Shown in pieces: positions 35,080 to 44,772 of a DNA stretch of 64,000 nt; position 1 is the stretch's first letter; each line of letters starts with the position of its first letter. The notes below the pieces were generated by a model. It saw only the letters and a program-made list of their open reading frames with translations, ran no database searches and had not been told where the DNA came from. The translations under genes and the position numbers were made by a program. Source of the DNA: Shewanella electrodiphila (GTDB lineage Bacteria > Pseudomonadota > Gammaproteobacteria > Enterobacterales > Shewanellaceae). Location of the stretch: assembly GCF_023283985.1 (NCBI RefSeq), contig NZ_JAKIKU010000011.1, positions 1 through 64,000 on the forward strand. Direction: 5' to 3'.

Positions 35080-37068
35080 CTACAGCACATAGCTGAAATT
35101 CAGCATGATCTGATGGGCGTTATAATTGTGATTAAGCTCGCCCAGGGTAACCATGCCTGGCACTTGATCAGTGGTCATTTGAGCGTCATCAGTGTCGTAA
35201 TAACGTTCGTAGCGATAAGTCAGTTTTAATGCCATGTCATCACTCAAGGCATAGTTAGCGTAAAGACTCGCGCTATGGTTATAGGAGTAGTAATCACCGT
35301 ATGGGTTAGTACCATCAGCGGTAACATAAGTGTCACTGCTTGAATTACTGAACAGGTAATCAGCGCCTAAAGTCAGCTTATCTTCCATTAAGCCGCCGTA
35401 ACTTACGCCTGCACCTAAGTTGATAAACTCATCTTCAATGTCGGCGTACCAGTCAGGGTCGCTGTAGTTTTGACTCCCTGCCTGGGCTGAATTAATCCAT
35501 TGTTGGCCTGCGAAACCGTAAGCAGAGAACTGCTTAGTCAGTTGCATATTGACGTTAATGTCGTAGCTGTAATCTTCTGATTCAGTTAATCCGATCACAG
35601 TGTCGTCATAGTTATCTTTTGCATAACGACCAGTAAAATCGATGCTTAACCAATCAAGCGGTGTGTGACTCATGCGCAGTTCAACTTCGTTACGCTCTCT
35701 GTCCGCAAGGTAGTATTTGCGCATCAGTGAATTGTCTTCACTCGAGGTTAATTCAGTGGCTTGATATTCAGAGCCGCCACGATTGCTGTGACCTGCTTTC
35801 ATATCAATGGTGAAGTTATCAATGGCGCGGATAGACAATTTTGCCCATAAGCTATCTTCATTAGTTTCTTCACGGTCGCTGTAGGTGCGTTCGATATCTT
35901 TGCGGTCGTAACCTGCTTGTAGGCGGTAGCCACTGGCGATGCGGTAACTGGCATTGACCTTGAACGTTGAACGCTCAACATCTGTGGCGACATTTTCTTT
36001 AAAGGTGCCGCTGACGCTATCGAAGTTGTATTGCTGGAATTCAAATACCGAACTGTTGTTTTCACGGTTGCTGTAGTCAACACTACCGCCAATGCGTAAA
36101 CGGTTGCTGAGCATTGAAGTAATACGGATATTGGCATCAGTAGTATCGACTTCACCGTCCCAGTTTTGAATTGGGTTACCTGCAACTTGAATTAAATCGT
36201 CATCTTGGATCATACGACCAACAATAAAGCGACCTGACATAATAGTGCGGTCTAGTTGGTACTGGCCTGATAACGACACTTGGTGTGCTTGATTGTCTGG
36301 TGTGGCTGAGTAGACATCGTAGTCAGTAGGTAAGCTGAGGTTTTCAGTATTATTTTTGTACTGACTGCCAAAGTAGCTTAATTCCGTTAACCAGTTTTGC
36401 CCGGTTAACGCTGCGCCAGCAGTAAACGAGTCCGTGGTGGAATCAACACGCTGACCAAAGTTAACAGGACTTGGGCTGACTAAGCTGCTGCTCTTGTAAC
36501 CGGTTTTATCTTCACGGTCGAAACGCACATACCCTTGATAAAAGTCTTGATTAAAATCAGCACCAATACCGACTTTTTCACGTTGCTGAGATAACTCAAA
36601 TACGTAAGTGTCGCCAGGCAACATCATGCCGTCATCGTAATAAAGATTACTTTGCGCATCACCTGATTTGTAAGTGGTAATCAGTGAATAATCGGCATCG
36701 ACATTAAATAAGCCTTTTTGACCCACACTGATGTTCGCTGTGCTGTTTTCAAAACCTAATTGATGGGCTTGAATACTGGCTTGGTAGCCATTTTCATCTT
36801 GGTATTCAACATCGCCACTAAGGGCAGTGACAAAGCCATCTTGATCGGTACCTAATGCATTAGCAGCATGGACATCATCGCTATCGATGTATCCAGCTGA
36901 AATATCGATGTTGCCGCTGTAACCTGAAGTATTAGTACAACGCTTACACTCATACTTTTCTTGGTTTAGGTTTTCAGTATTGGCATTACCAACTGCAAAG
37001 TTAGCGGCCATGGTTGGCGCAGAAGCTAACAATAAAGAAGCGGTAATTACATTCAATTTAAAATTCAT
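35080..37068 (-). CDS. dmsF: MtrB-like outer-membrane porin DmsF
   Basis: 662 residues. Signal peptide to about residue 21 (APTMA). The mature N-terminus has CKRC, the CXXC motif of the MtrB/PioB family, then a long beta barrel with alternating strands ending FSYVL. Such porins hold a decaheme cytochrome so electrons cross the outer membrane. It follows dmsE by 14 bases and precedes dmsA by 46 bases. AGGAG lies upstream. Confidence 0.94.
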   Translation of the reverse strand: MNFKLNVITASLLLASAPTMAANFAVGNANTENLNQEKYECKRCTNTSGYSGNIDISAGYIDSDDVHAANALGTDQDGFVTALSGDVEYQDENGYQASIQAHQLGFENSTANISVGQKGLFNVDADYSLITTYKSGDAQSNLYYDDGMMLPGDTYVFELSQQREKVGIGADFNQDFYQGYVRFDREDKTGYKSSSLVSPSPVNFGQRVDSTTDSFTAGAALTGQNWLTELSYFGSQYKNNTENLSLPTDYDVYSATPDNQAHQVSLSGQYQLDRTIMSGRFIVGRMIQDDDLIQVAGNPIQNWDGEVDTTDANIRITSMLSNRLRIGGSVDYSNRENNSSVFEFQQYNFDSVSGTFKENVATDVERSTFKVNASYRIASGYRLQAGYDRKDIERTYSDREETNEDSLWAKLSIRAIDNFTIDMKAGHSNRGGSEYQATELTSSEDNSLMRKYYLADRERNEVELRMSHTPLDWLSIDFTGRYAKDNYDDTVIGLTESEDYSYDINVNMQLTKQFSAYGFAGQQWINSAQAGSQNYSDPDWYADIEDEFINLGAGVSYGGLMEDKLTLGADYLFSNSSSDTYVTADGTNPYGDYYSYNHSASLYANYALSDDMALKLTYRYERYYDTDDAQMTTDQVPGMVTLGELNHNYNAHQIMLNFSYVL

Positions 37069-37082
37069 GATATGGCTCCTAA

Positions 37083-38033
37083 TTAACGCTGCAGCAAGCT
37101 GCCAGCTGGGTGGTTAGAACCATGGATTTGGCTGTGGCAGTTCAAACAGCTTTTTCCGCCGCCAAAGGCATCCATTCCAGGTTGTAAAACAACGCGACTC
37201 GCGTGACCGTCATCAGCGTGACATTGTTGACATAGTTGCGGTGCACGGTTGTTGAGCATGCCTTCGTTAACGCTGCCATGTGGGTTATGACAAGTGACAC
37301 AGTTTTCAGTGACCGGTGCGTGCTCCCATAACATTGGGCCGCGTTTTTCAGCGTGACAGCTGTAACAGGTGTCATTAACAGTCGGTTTATTGAGTGCACT
37401 TTCTGACATTGAGCCATGTGGCGAGTGACAATCGATACAGGTCATTTGATCCCATTTCATTGGGTGAGCTGAGCGCTTGTTCATGTCGGCTTTTTCACGG
37501 GTGTGACAGCTAGTACAAGTATCATTAACGGTAAGTTTGTCTAATGCAGGATCTTTAGCGGCATGCACTACGTGGCAATCTGCACAAGCAATCTCTTCGA
37601 GATTATGAGTGCTGCTATGCCAAGCCATTTGTTCTGGGTCGTTATGGCAACCTTGGCAAACGGTGTTTTGGGTCGGTGCATCAAGTTTGCTGTCTTTACC
37701 AAACTGGATCATTGGCTCTTTACCACCACGGTTGTGGTTGCCTTGTGGACCATGACAGGCCTCACATTGAAGACCCGCCATTGGAGAGTCCTTGCTGGTT
37801 AAGTCGCCATGTGCGCCTTTGAAAATGTCAGTAACGCCTTCAGTGCGTTGGTGACACATTAAGCAGCTGTCTGCTCCTTTAGGGGAATACTTACCTTCAG
37901 CAAACTTCTCCACTAATTTTTGAGAAACTTGTTCACCTGTCATGTCATCCCATGGCGCTGCTGCGGCATTAAATGAGCACAAATAAAGGATTACACTGAT
38001 AGAAGCTAGGATGTTTCGACACCAGTTCATCAT
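37083..38033 (-). CDS. dmsE: Periplasmic decaheme cytochrome DmsE (MtrA-like)
   Basis: 316 residues. Signal peptide ends near AAAA at residue 26. Ten CXXCH motifs are present in order: CLMCH, CEACH, CQGCH, CADCH, CTSCH, CIDCH, CYSCH, CVTCH, CQQCH, CLNCH. This matches MtrA-type cytochromes that carry electrons from the inner membrane through the DmsF porin. It is the first gene of the operon. Two adjacent ATGs (38033, 38030) are possible; the second fits the AGG spacing better. Confidence 0.96.
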   Translation of the reverse strand: MMNWCRNILASISVILYLCSFNAAAAPWDDMTGEQVSQKLVEKFAEGKYSPKGADSCLMCHQRTEGVTDIFKGAHGDLTSKDSPMAGLQCEACHGPQGNHNRGGKEPMIQFGKDSKLDAPTQNTVCQGCHNDPEQMAWHSSTHNLEEIACADCHVVHAAKDPALDKLTVNDTCTSCHTREKADMNKRSAHPMKWDQMTCIDCHSPHGSMSESALNKPTVNDTCYSCHAEKRGPMLWEHAPVTENCVTCHNPHGSVNEGMLNNRAPQLCQQCHADDGHASRVVLQPGMDAFGGGKSCLNCHSQIHGSNHPAGSLLQR

Positions 38034-38145
38034 GTCACCTGACCTTATTAAATCGAATTTATAAAAATGGACTAATCAATAAGGGGTATTTTAAAGAATT
38101 GTAAATTTCAAATCTAAGAATTGCGTTTATCATAAAGCGACATTT

Positions 38146-38159
38146 GTGATCAGGATCTA
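38146..38159 (-). promoter_or_regulatory. Putative CRP/FNR-family site upstream of dmsE
   Basis: GTGATCAGGATCTA resembles the FNR consensus TTGAT-N4-ATCAA at 8 of 10 key positions and also the TGTGA half of a CRP site. It lies about 113 bases before dmsE and 70 before the divergent regulator. CRP controls anaerobic respiration genes in Shewanella, which supports the call. No experiment here. Confidence 0.5.
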
Positions 38160-38228
38160 TATCAGGGGTAACAAAAAAAATTAAAATACTTTCTGCAATG
38201 ACATTGGTATAAATAAAAAGTTCCCCTT

Positions 38229-39161
38229 ATGATTAAATATAAATGCAGACCGGCAATTCATACAAAAATAGTATGTGAGTATTGCGAAAGAATTAACTTT
38301 CCGTTACCGGCTGAATATGCACATTTTAAATATTTGTCTGATGAAGAATTAATAAGTTTTAATACCATAACTAACTTATTAAATTTTATTGAAAAGAATA
38401 CTAATAATCCTTTTTTCTTTGTCGACTTCGTCCAGTTTTTCAATCAACGCATCGAAGAATTCACTCGAATCGACCTGTCTAGTAATGTGAGCAATGCCAG
38501 TAAACTGATTGCGTTTACCCAGTTCTACAATCAAGTGTCAGATCTTAATTGGACCAACACAGAGACAGCCGATTCTGTTGGTTTGATTGCAAAACGTTCA
38601 CAGCAATCATTAGCTTCGAAGTACGACGATCTCTTTATATATGCATCTATGATGTATGTTTTAAAATTTAGTGAATCAAATAAATCCGATATAATCATAG
38701 AGTTACCTTTCGGTCGTTCTTTCTATGGCTATAATGTCGATCTACTGGAAAACGTGAAGTTTAACTGCCAGTCCTTTTCTGTTTTCGTTAAAAAAGATGA
38801 ACGAGATAAGGTGCTTGTCAACGCATTAATACCGCGAAAAATCTCTAATTTAGAACGTGTTAATGCGGCAGCTAATAGTATTTCACCTGCAGATTTAAGC
38901 TTGGTAGCATTAGCAAATATGCTTGGTATGTCGTCTAGGAGTTTACAGCGAGAAGTTAAAATTGAAGGTTTTTGCGTAAAAGACATAATTAAAAAAACCA
39001 AAGCGAATGCTATTATTTATATTTTAAATAAAAATAATGGCAATATAAAAGTGACCGCTTATGAGTGTGGTTTTAATAATCTTTCAGTATTTAGTCGTCA
39101 ATTTTCTAACACTGTTGGTTGTTGTCCTACAGAATATGTCAAACGTCAAAATATTATTTAA
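38229..39161 (+). CDS. AraC-family regulator divergent from the dms operon
   Basis: 310 residues. The N-terminal two thirds is not recognised and carries a cysteine pair (CEYCERI). The C-terminal third has two helix-turn-helix motifs: LSLVALANMLGMSSRSLQRE and VTAYECGFNNLSVFSRQF, ending PTEYVKRQ, as in AraC/XylS proteins. It is clearly AT-rich with many AAA/ATA codons, unlike the dms genes, suggesting separate origin. No good ribosome binding site precedes the ATG. Its position suggests control of dms, which is inference. Confidence 0.85.
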   Translation: MIKYKCRPAIHTKIVCEYCERINFPLPAEYAHFKYLSDEELISFNTITNLLNFIEKNTNNPFFFVDFVQFFNQRIEEFTRIDLSSNVSNASKLIAFTQFYNQVSDLNWTNTETADSVGLIAKRSQQSLASKYDDLFIYASMMYVLKFSESNKSDIIIELPFGRSFYGYNVDLLENVKFNCQSFSVFVKKDERDKVLVNALIPRKISNLERVNAAANSISPADLSLVALANMLGMSSRSLQREVKIEGFCVKDIIKKTKANAIIYILNKNNGNIKVTAYECGFNNLSVFSRQFSNTVGCCPTEYVKRQNII

Positions 39162-39483
39162 ACTTAAACTATGAAAAGGTAAGATTAAATAAATGTATCA
39201 ATTGTTACGTTTGCGAATGATTATTAATTGGATTTATTGTTAATTAGAAGTAAGTCACATTAGCCATTAATTAAGTTGCTTCCTCTATCACTTTAGAGGT
39301 GTTTTGCTGAGCCTTGTCACAGTATCTAGATTCATTTCTGAACCCAAACCTCGTTATTTGAAAAGCAAATTGTGTTTTGTGAAGCACTAAAACCGTGAAA
39401 AAATCGTAATCTCAATAAACGTTTTTAGCTGATTATGCTATCTTTGGGCGATATTTGTTATTCAACGCCGAATAAGACCCTTT
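39162..39483. other. Intergenic stretch before tex
   Basis: 322 AT-rich bases. CCTCTA (39282-39287) and TAGAGG (39294-39299) form a short hairpin followed by TGTTTTG, a weak terminator candidate for the AraC-type gene. The rest should contain the tex promoter; no regulator site was recognised. Confidence 0.5.
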
Positions 39484-41841
39484 ATGCTTAGTATTGCTCA
39501 AATTATCGCTCAAGAACTGAATGTTCGTGAGCAACAAGTCTCAGCGACTATCGCGTTACTTGATGATGGTTCTACCGTTCCTTTTGTTGCTCGTTACCGT
39601 AAAGAGGCAACGGGTGGTTTAGATGATGCCCAGTTACGTACCTTAGATAGCCGTTTAGGTTATTTACGTGAACTAGCAGAAAGAAGGCAAGTTATTCTTT
39701 CAAGCATTGATACCCAAGGAAAATTAACGCCAGAATTAAAGCAGGCGATAAATATTGCTGATAGCAAAACTCGTCTTGAAGATTTGTACCTTCCTTATAA
39801 GCCTAAGCGTCGCACTAAAGGTCAGATTGCTATTGAAGCAGGCTTATTGCCACTTGCTGATTTTTTATTAGCTCATCGCCAAACTAACCTTGATGCGAAA
39901 GCAGCTGAATTTATCAATCCAGAAGCCGGCTTTGCTGATAACAAAGCAGTGCTCGATGGTGCGCGCTTTATTCTGATGGAACGTTTTGCTGAAGATGCGG
40001 ATTTATTACAGAAAGTACGTCAGCATTTACGTCAGCAAGCTGTGCTTGAAAGTCGAATGGTTAAGGGCAAAGAAAAGGAAGGTGCGAAGTTTCGTGATTA
40101 CTTTGAGCATACTGAAACCATCACTAAAGTCCCATCTCACCGCGCTTTAGCCATGCTTCGTGGTCGCAACGAAGGCGTGTTGAGCCTGTCGATGAATGCA
40201 GATCCCAAAGCAGAAGTGGCGCAAAGCAGCTATTGCGTGGTGATTATTGCTGAGCATTTCAATTTAAAACTGTCTGACTCTGACGTTGATCAATGGCTAA
40301 AAACAGTGGTCACTGCAACTTGGCGGGTAAAAATTGCCCTGCAAATGGAAACTGAGTTCATCAGTGCGATGCGTGAACGTGCAGAAGCTGAAGCGATTAA
40401 TGTATTTGCTCGTAATCTAGGTGATTTATTAATGGCGGCGCCAGCGGGTGCTAAAGCCACAATGGGCTTAGATCCTGGGTTACGTACTGGTGTTAAAGTC
40501 GCGATTGTGGATAACACAGGTAAATTTGTTACTCACACCACTATTTTCCCACATGCGCCGCAAAACGTTTGGGACAAGTCGATCCGCACTTTATCTAACC
40601 TAGTAAAAATGCATAAAGTTGAGTTGATTGCGATTGGTAACGGCACAGCATCACGTGAAACTGACAAATTAGCGGCTGAAGTGATTAGCTTTATGAAAGA
40701 GACCCACCCGAGCCTGACTAAGATTATGGTCAGCGAAGCCGGCGCCTCTGTTTACTCTGCTTCTGAGCTAGCATCCGATGAGTTCCCGAATCTGGATGTA
40801 TCGATTCGTGGTGCGGTATCGATTGCACGTCGTTTGCAAGATCCGTTAGCGGAATTAGTTAAAATTGAACCAAAATCCATTGGTGTCGGCCAATATCAGC
40901 ATGATGTGAGTCAAAGCCAGTTATCTAGTTCACTTGAAGCCGTTGTCGAAGACTGTGTGAACGGTGTTGGTGTCGATTTAAATATGGCTTCAGCGCCATT
41001 GCTGGCTCAAGTGGCTGGTCTCAACAAAACCTTGGCTAAGAATGTCGTTACTTATCGTGATGAAAACGGCCAGTTTGAGACCCGTAAGCAATTATTGAAA
41101 GTCGCGCGTTTAGGCCCTAAAGCTTATGAGCAGGCTGCCGGTTTCTTACGTATTCCTCAGGCAAAAAATCCATTAGATGGCTCTTCTGTTCACCCAGAAG
41201 CCTATAAATTAGTGGAATCGATTGCTAAAGCGAAACAGCAAACGGTTACGCAGTTAATGGGCAATACGGCATTACTATCAGAGCTTAAAGCAGTAGAGTT
41301 TGTCACTGAAGAGTTTGGTTTACCGACTATTACTGATATTTTGGCCGAGCTTGATAAACCTGGGCGAGATCCTCGTGGTGAGTTTAAAACTGCCAGCTTT
41401 AAAGATGGTGTTGAAGAGTTAAAAGATCTCAAACTTGAAATGATCCTCGAAGGGGTTGTCACTAACGTGACTAACTTTGGCGCCTTTGTAGATGTGGGTG
41501 TGCATCAAGATGGTTTAGTGCATATTTCATCATTAACAGATAAGTTTGTTAGCGATCCGCATACTATCGTTAAAGCGGGTGACGTGGTTAAAGTCAAAGT
41601 GATGGAAGTTGATACTGAACGTCGCCGCATTGCATTAAGTATGCGCTTAGATGAGCCAGTACAAGCTAAAGCATCATCGAATAAGCCACAGGCTTCAGGT
41701 AAAGGAAGTACTGGCAAAGGCAAACAAGCAGCTTCTAAAGGTCAGTCAGCTAAAGGCGGCCAAGGTAAGCAAAACAAAGCCCCTGCCAATGCGGCAATGG
41801 GCGATGCATTTGCTAATGCGTTTGCAAAACTCAAAAAGTAA
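39484..41841 (+). CDS. tex: Transcription accessory protein Tex
   Basis: 785 residues. Tex N-terminal helical domain with VPFVARYRKEATGGLDDAQLR, YqgF-like nuclease fold (ATMGLDPGLRTGVKVAIVD), helix-hairpin-helix segments around VDLNMASAPLLAQVAGL, and an S1 RNA-binding domain (EGVVTNVTNFGAFVDVGVHQ) near residue 655. A Lys/Gly/Ala-rich tail follows. Tex proteins act in transcription and RNA handling. The start at 39484 is the first ATG. It ends at a strong terminator. Confidence 0.97.
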   Translation: MLSIAQIIAQELNVREQQVSATIALLDDGSTVPFVARYRKEATGGLDDAQLRTLDSRLGYLRELAERRQVILSSIDTQGKLTPELKQAINIADSKTRLEDLYLPYKPKRRTKGQIAIEAGLLPLADFLLAHRQTNLDAKAAEFINPEAGFADNKAVLDGARFILMERFAEDADLLQKVRQHLRQQAVLESRMVKGKEKEGAKFRDYFEHTETITKVPSHRALAMLRGRNEGVLSLSMNADPKAEVAQSSYCVVIIAEHFNLKLSDSDVDQWLKTVVTATWRVKIALQMETEFISAMRERAEAEAINVFARNLGDLLMAAPAGAKATMGLDPGLRTGVKVAIVDNTGKFVTHTTIFPHAPQNVWDKSIRTLSNLVKMHKVELIAIGNGTASRETDKLAAEVISFMKETHPSLTKIMVSEAGASVYSASELASDEFPNLDVSIRGAVSIARRLQDPLAELVKIEPKSIGVGQYQHDVSQSQLSSSLEAVVEDCVNGVGVDLNMASAPLLAQVAGLNKTLAKNVVTYRDENGQFETRKQLLKVARLGPKAYEQAAGFLRIPQAKNPLDGSSVHPEAYKLVESIAKAKQQTVTQLMGNTALLSELKAVEFVTEEFGLPTITDILAELDKPGRDPRGEFKTASFKDGVEELKDLKLEMILEGVVTNVTNFGAFVDVGVHQDGLVHISSLTDKFVSDPHTIVKAGDVVKVKVMEVDTERRRIALSMRLDEPVQAKASSNKPQASGKGSTGKGKQAASKGQSAKGGQGKQNKAPANAAMGDAFANAFAKLKK

Positions 41842-41881
41842 TATTGTTCTCGCTATTATTAAATAGCTAAACAGTGACATT

Positions 41882-41928
41882 AAAGCCTTAATGACATCGA
41901 GGTAACTCGTTGTGTTAAGGCTTTTTTA
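41882..41928 (+). terminator. Rho-independent terminator of tex
   Basis: AAGCCTTAATGACA pairs with TGTGTTAAGGCTT around an inner TCGAGG-type stem and is followed by six T. It lies 40 bases past the tex stop. Confidence 0.92.
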
Positions 41929-41963
41929 TTGCTTGTTGATATGATGCGAAACGGCGTTGATGG

Positions 41964-42908
41964 TTATTCTTCTATGTAAGTCAGACAAATTTCATCAAAG
42001 TTTGTTTTTGGTGAGATGACTTCTTTATTCTTGAGCATTTCTTTATGGTCTTGCTTACTGATTAGCTCATTATCGATAGTAAATACTTGGCGTTGACTAA
42101 GCTGACTTTTCACTAAAAACTGGCAATGCTCTTGGTGAAATGCCTCGTCAAATAATCCATTATCTTTGATACGCTGTAGACCTACTTTTATTCGGTTGGC
42201 TAATTGAGGGTGTGCGGGCGATACATGAAATAGTGTGACTAATGGAATATGTAATAAGGTGTTTTTTTCGACAATTAAATCGGGATAAATTTTTCCATAG
42301 GTTTCAACTTCATCATAGGCTTCATTAATTCCGCGACCGAAACTGATAAAGCGCTCTTTATCAAGCATATGAAAAAGCCCATCGTAACTCGAACCAATAA
42401 CCACATCCATTCCTGCTTTTTCCATTGCAAAGCGTGTTGACCAAAACATCCCTGATCCTGTCGGTATCAATTTGAATTGCTCGAATGTGTTGATGTCAGA
42501 AAATAGTGATTGGTTTTGCTGTTTGATGATGAAGATGCGAAATCCTTGAACACCTTTTCGTAGTGGCACATCAATGGCAATAAGTTTTTCACTCCATTGT
42601 GTTTTAGGCGCTTCGGCGATGACATTGATTAACTCGCCAGTCATTAATTCAGGTAAGACTCTACCTGATGTCATTGGATAATCTGAGGTGGTTATCTCCC
42701 AGTCTCCAAAATCATCTTCTGTATGAATTAAAGAAAGCTGCATAAGCTTATAGCTATATTCGTAGCGGGTATCATGGACAGAGTCAGGTTGATTCAATAT
42801 AACCACATCTTTTGCTAGTACTGGCATGACTAGTGCTGATGTTACTAGGAGCAGGACGCTGAAAAACAAACAAATATTCACAGCAAAGGTATATCTTGAT
42901 GATGTCAT
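41964..42908 (-). CDS. Periplasmic solute-binding-like protein, function unknown
   Basis: 314 residues. N-terminal hydrophobic segment and cleavage region near VLAKD indicate export. The sequence has a two-lobed binding-protein feel (TSGRVLPELMTGELINVIAEAP, then LIPTGSGMFWSTRFAMEKAGMDV, then LANRIKVGLQRIKDNGLFDE), reminiscent of the SBP_bac_3 group. There is no adjacent transporter, so it may be a sensor or an orphan binding protein. GAGG precedes the ATG. Confidence 0.7.
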   Translation of the reverse strand: MTSSRYTFAVNICLFFSVLLLVTSALVMPVLAKDVVILNQPDSVHDTRYEYSYKLMQLSLIHTEDDFGDWEITTSDYPMTSGRVLPELMTGELINVIAEAPKTQWSEKLIAIDVPLRKGVQGFRIFIIKQQNQSLFSDINTFEQFKLIPTGSGMFWSTRFAMEKAGMDVVIGSSYDGLFHMLDKERFISFGRGINEAYDEVETYGKIYPDLIVEKNTLLHIPLVTLFHVSPAHPQLANRIKVGLQRIKDNGLFDEAFHQEHCQFLVKSQLSQRQVFTIDNELISKQDHKEMLKNKEVISPKTNFDEICLTYIEE

Positions 42909-43174
42909 CTTTGCCTCTTTTGTTTGGGAATGGAATGATTGGCTAATCCAATATAATTAATTACTTATCAATACTCAATAATTATAGGGTTGTGAATCAA
43001 AACCTAGCTTGTGCAGGCCATAAGTCATCATATTTGCAGCAAATAACGATCATGGCGGAAGATATCATTTAGTGGAGCTAATGCAATAAAAAACGCTAAA
43101 TCGGTATCGACTTAGCGCTTTATAGTGGGTGAGGAGATCGCTTGCGTATTTAAACAGAAGATAAAGCCCTGAGT

Positions 43175-43465
43175 TTAAGCGATGTGAGTCATTTCATTTA
43201 AAATAAACTGCTCAACAGCGCCTTCGGTTGCACTCATATATTCAGCTAAATGCGTGTTACCCATATGTGTTTGCCATAACTCACGAGTTTCCCAGTTTTC
43301 ATAAAACATGAAATGAGCTGGATTTTCGTTATCTTGATGTAAGTCGTAATTGATGCAACCTGCTTCTGCGCGAGTGATCTCAATCAGTTTTAATAGCTCT
43401 GCTTTTACTAATTCAATTTTGTTTGCTTTAGCAATGATGTTTGCCACAATAGTGAGTCTAGTCAT
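43175..43465 (-). CDS. Antibiotic-biosynthesis-monooxygenase-domain protein (YgiN-like)
   Basis: 96 residues of the dimeric alpha-beta barrel family. Typical features are RLTIVANIIAKANKIELVKAELLKL, EAGCINYDLHQDNENPAHFMFYENWE and the His at the end of HMGN. Family members include quinol monooxygenases such as YgiN, but the substrate here is unknown. It is divergent from a LysR-type regulator about 140 bases away, a common pairing. AGGAT precedes the ATG. Confidence 0.88.
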   Translation of the reverse strand: MTRLTIVANIIAKANKIELVKAELLKLIEITRAEAGCINYDLHQDNENPAHFMFYENWETRELWQTHMGNTHLAEYMSATEGAVEQFILNEMTHIA

Positions 43466-43605
43466 GTTGAATAATCCTATTCTTATATTGAAATTTAAAT
43501 GGCGCTATTTGCGCTGTGCTCGTTTGATGAATCTATATTAGTCCTTGTCATGAACATCTTAAACAGCGTAATGTTTGATATATTCTCAAATTAAAATTGA
43601 TAATT

Positions 43606-44556
43606 ATGCTATTAGAAGACTTGATTGTGATTTCAAAGGTAGCTGAATTTCGCAGTATTACCGCGGCTGCCGAAAACCTTGATATGCGAACGGCAACAGC
43701 CAGTGCGGCAGTTAAACGGGTAGAAAATGCCATAGGTGTTGAGTTGTTTGTACGTACTACACGGCATTTAAGGCTCTCTACTGCAGGCGAGCGTTATATT
43801 CCTCAATGTGAGAAAGCCCTGTCTATGCTGGCGCAAGCTAAGCAAAATATTAAAGATGATCTCGATATCATTGACGGCAATTTACGTATAGCACTCTCGT
43901 CTGATTTTGGGCGTAACTTGGTGATACCTTGGCTAGATGAATTTATGGATAGTCATCCACAGGTGAATCTTCGCACCAGTATCAGTGACAGTAATATTGA
44001 CTTCTATCGTGATGCTGTGGATATGGCACTGCGTTATGGCTCGCCAACAGAGGCCAACGTATACGGGTTTAAAATCTGTAATGTGCCGAAACTTTTGTGT
44101 GCCAGCCCTGAGTACATCGCCAAGTTTGGTCAACCTCAACACCCTGATGATCTTACTGAACATAATGGCCTGTTATACCAACTGTACGATATTGTGCATG
44201 ATGAATGGTGTTTTACTGATAGCCATAATCACCAATATAAAGTGAAAATGAACAGTAACCGTGCAGGTAATGATGGTGAACTGGCAAGGCGGTGGTGTTT
44301 GGCTGGCAAAGGCTTGGCGGTAAAGTCATTCCTTGATGTTTCAGCAGATCTTTTGTCCGGTAAGCTTGTGAGTGTAATGCCTGATTTTACACCTAGCCCA
44401 ACAGAACTATGGCTGATTTGCCCAAGCCGACAGTCGATTACACCTGCTGTAAGGCTATTGAGAGATAGCTTCAGAGAGAAAACCCTGCATATTCTTAAGC
44501 AGTTAGTTGATGAAGGCATCCTTGAACAGCGGAGTCTTGATAAAAACAGCTTTTAA
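43606..44556 (+). CDS. LysR-family transcriptional regulator
   Basis: About 316 residues. N-terminal helix-turn-helix (FRSITAAAENLDMRTATASAAVKRVENAIGVELFVRTTRHL) is the standard LysR form, followed by an effector-binding domain (GNLRIALSSDFGRNLVIPWL). The ATG at 43606 was preferred over the TTG at 43597. It lies beside the divergent monooxygenase gene and probably controls it. Effector unknown. Confidence 0.93.
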   Translation: MLLEDLIVISKVAEFRSITAAAENLDMRTATASAAVKRVENAIGVELFVRTTRHLRLSTAGERYIPQCEKALSMLAQAKQNIKDDLDIIDGNLRIALSSDFGRNLVIPWLDEFMDSHPQVNLRTSISDSNIDFYRDAVDMALRYGSPTEANVYGFKICNVPKLLCASPEYIAKFGQPQHPDDLTEHNGLLYQLYDIVHDEWCFTDSHNHQYKVKMNSNRAGNDGELARRWCLAGKGLAVKSFLDVSADLLSGKLVSVMPDFTPSPTELWLICPSRQSITPAVRLLRDSFREKTLHILKQLVDEGILEQRSLDKNSF

Positions 44557-44607
44557 TCAAACTATAAGAAAACACACAGCAATAAACATCGTCATCTATG
44601 ACGTGGC

Positions 44608-44707
44608 CAGTTATGAATTGGTCAGTTATGAAGTGGCAGTTATGAAGTGATAGTTATGAAATGACAGTTATGAAACGACAGTTATGTAGTGATAGTTATG
44701 AAACGAC
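44608..44707. repeat. 14-15 bp tandem repeat, about seven units
   Basis: Units of the form AGTTATGAAGTGRC, including AGTTATGAAACGAC and AGTTATGAAATGAC, with small differences. They occur after the LysR-type gene. There is no spacer diversity, so it is not a CRISPR array. Confidence 0.85.
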
Positions 44708-44772
44708 CGTTAATAAAAGTACTTTAAGGATAAAACAGTGCTGGGCTAGTTAGCGGATAGACAGTGGTTTAT

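Noticed and set aside
38034..38228. Riboswitch in the dms-regulator intergenic region
   Set aside because: Only a CRP/FNR-like site is visible; there is no conserved aptamer-like folding that I can identify.
44608..44707. Possible CRISPR array
   Set aside because: The units follow each other directly with no unique spacers and no cas genes are nearby; it is a simple tandem repeat.
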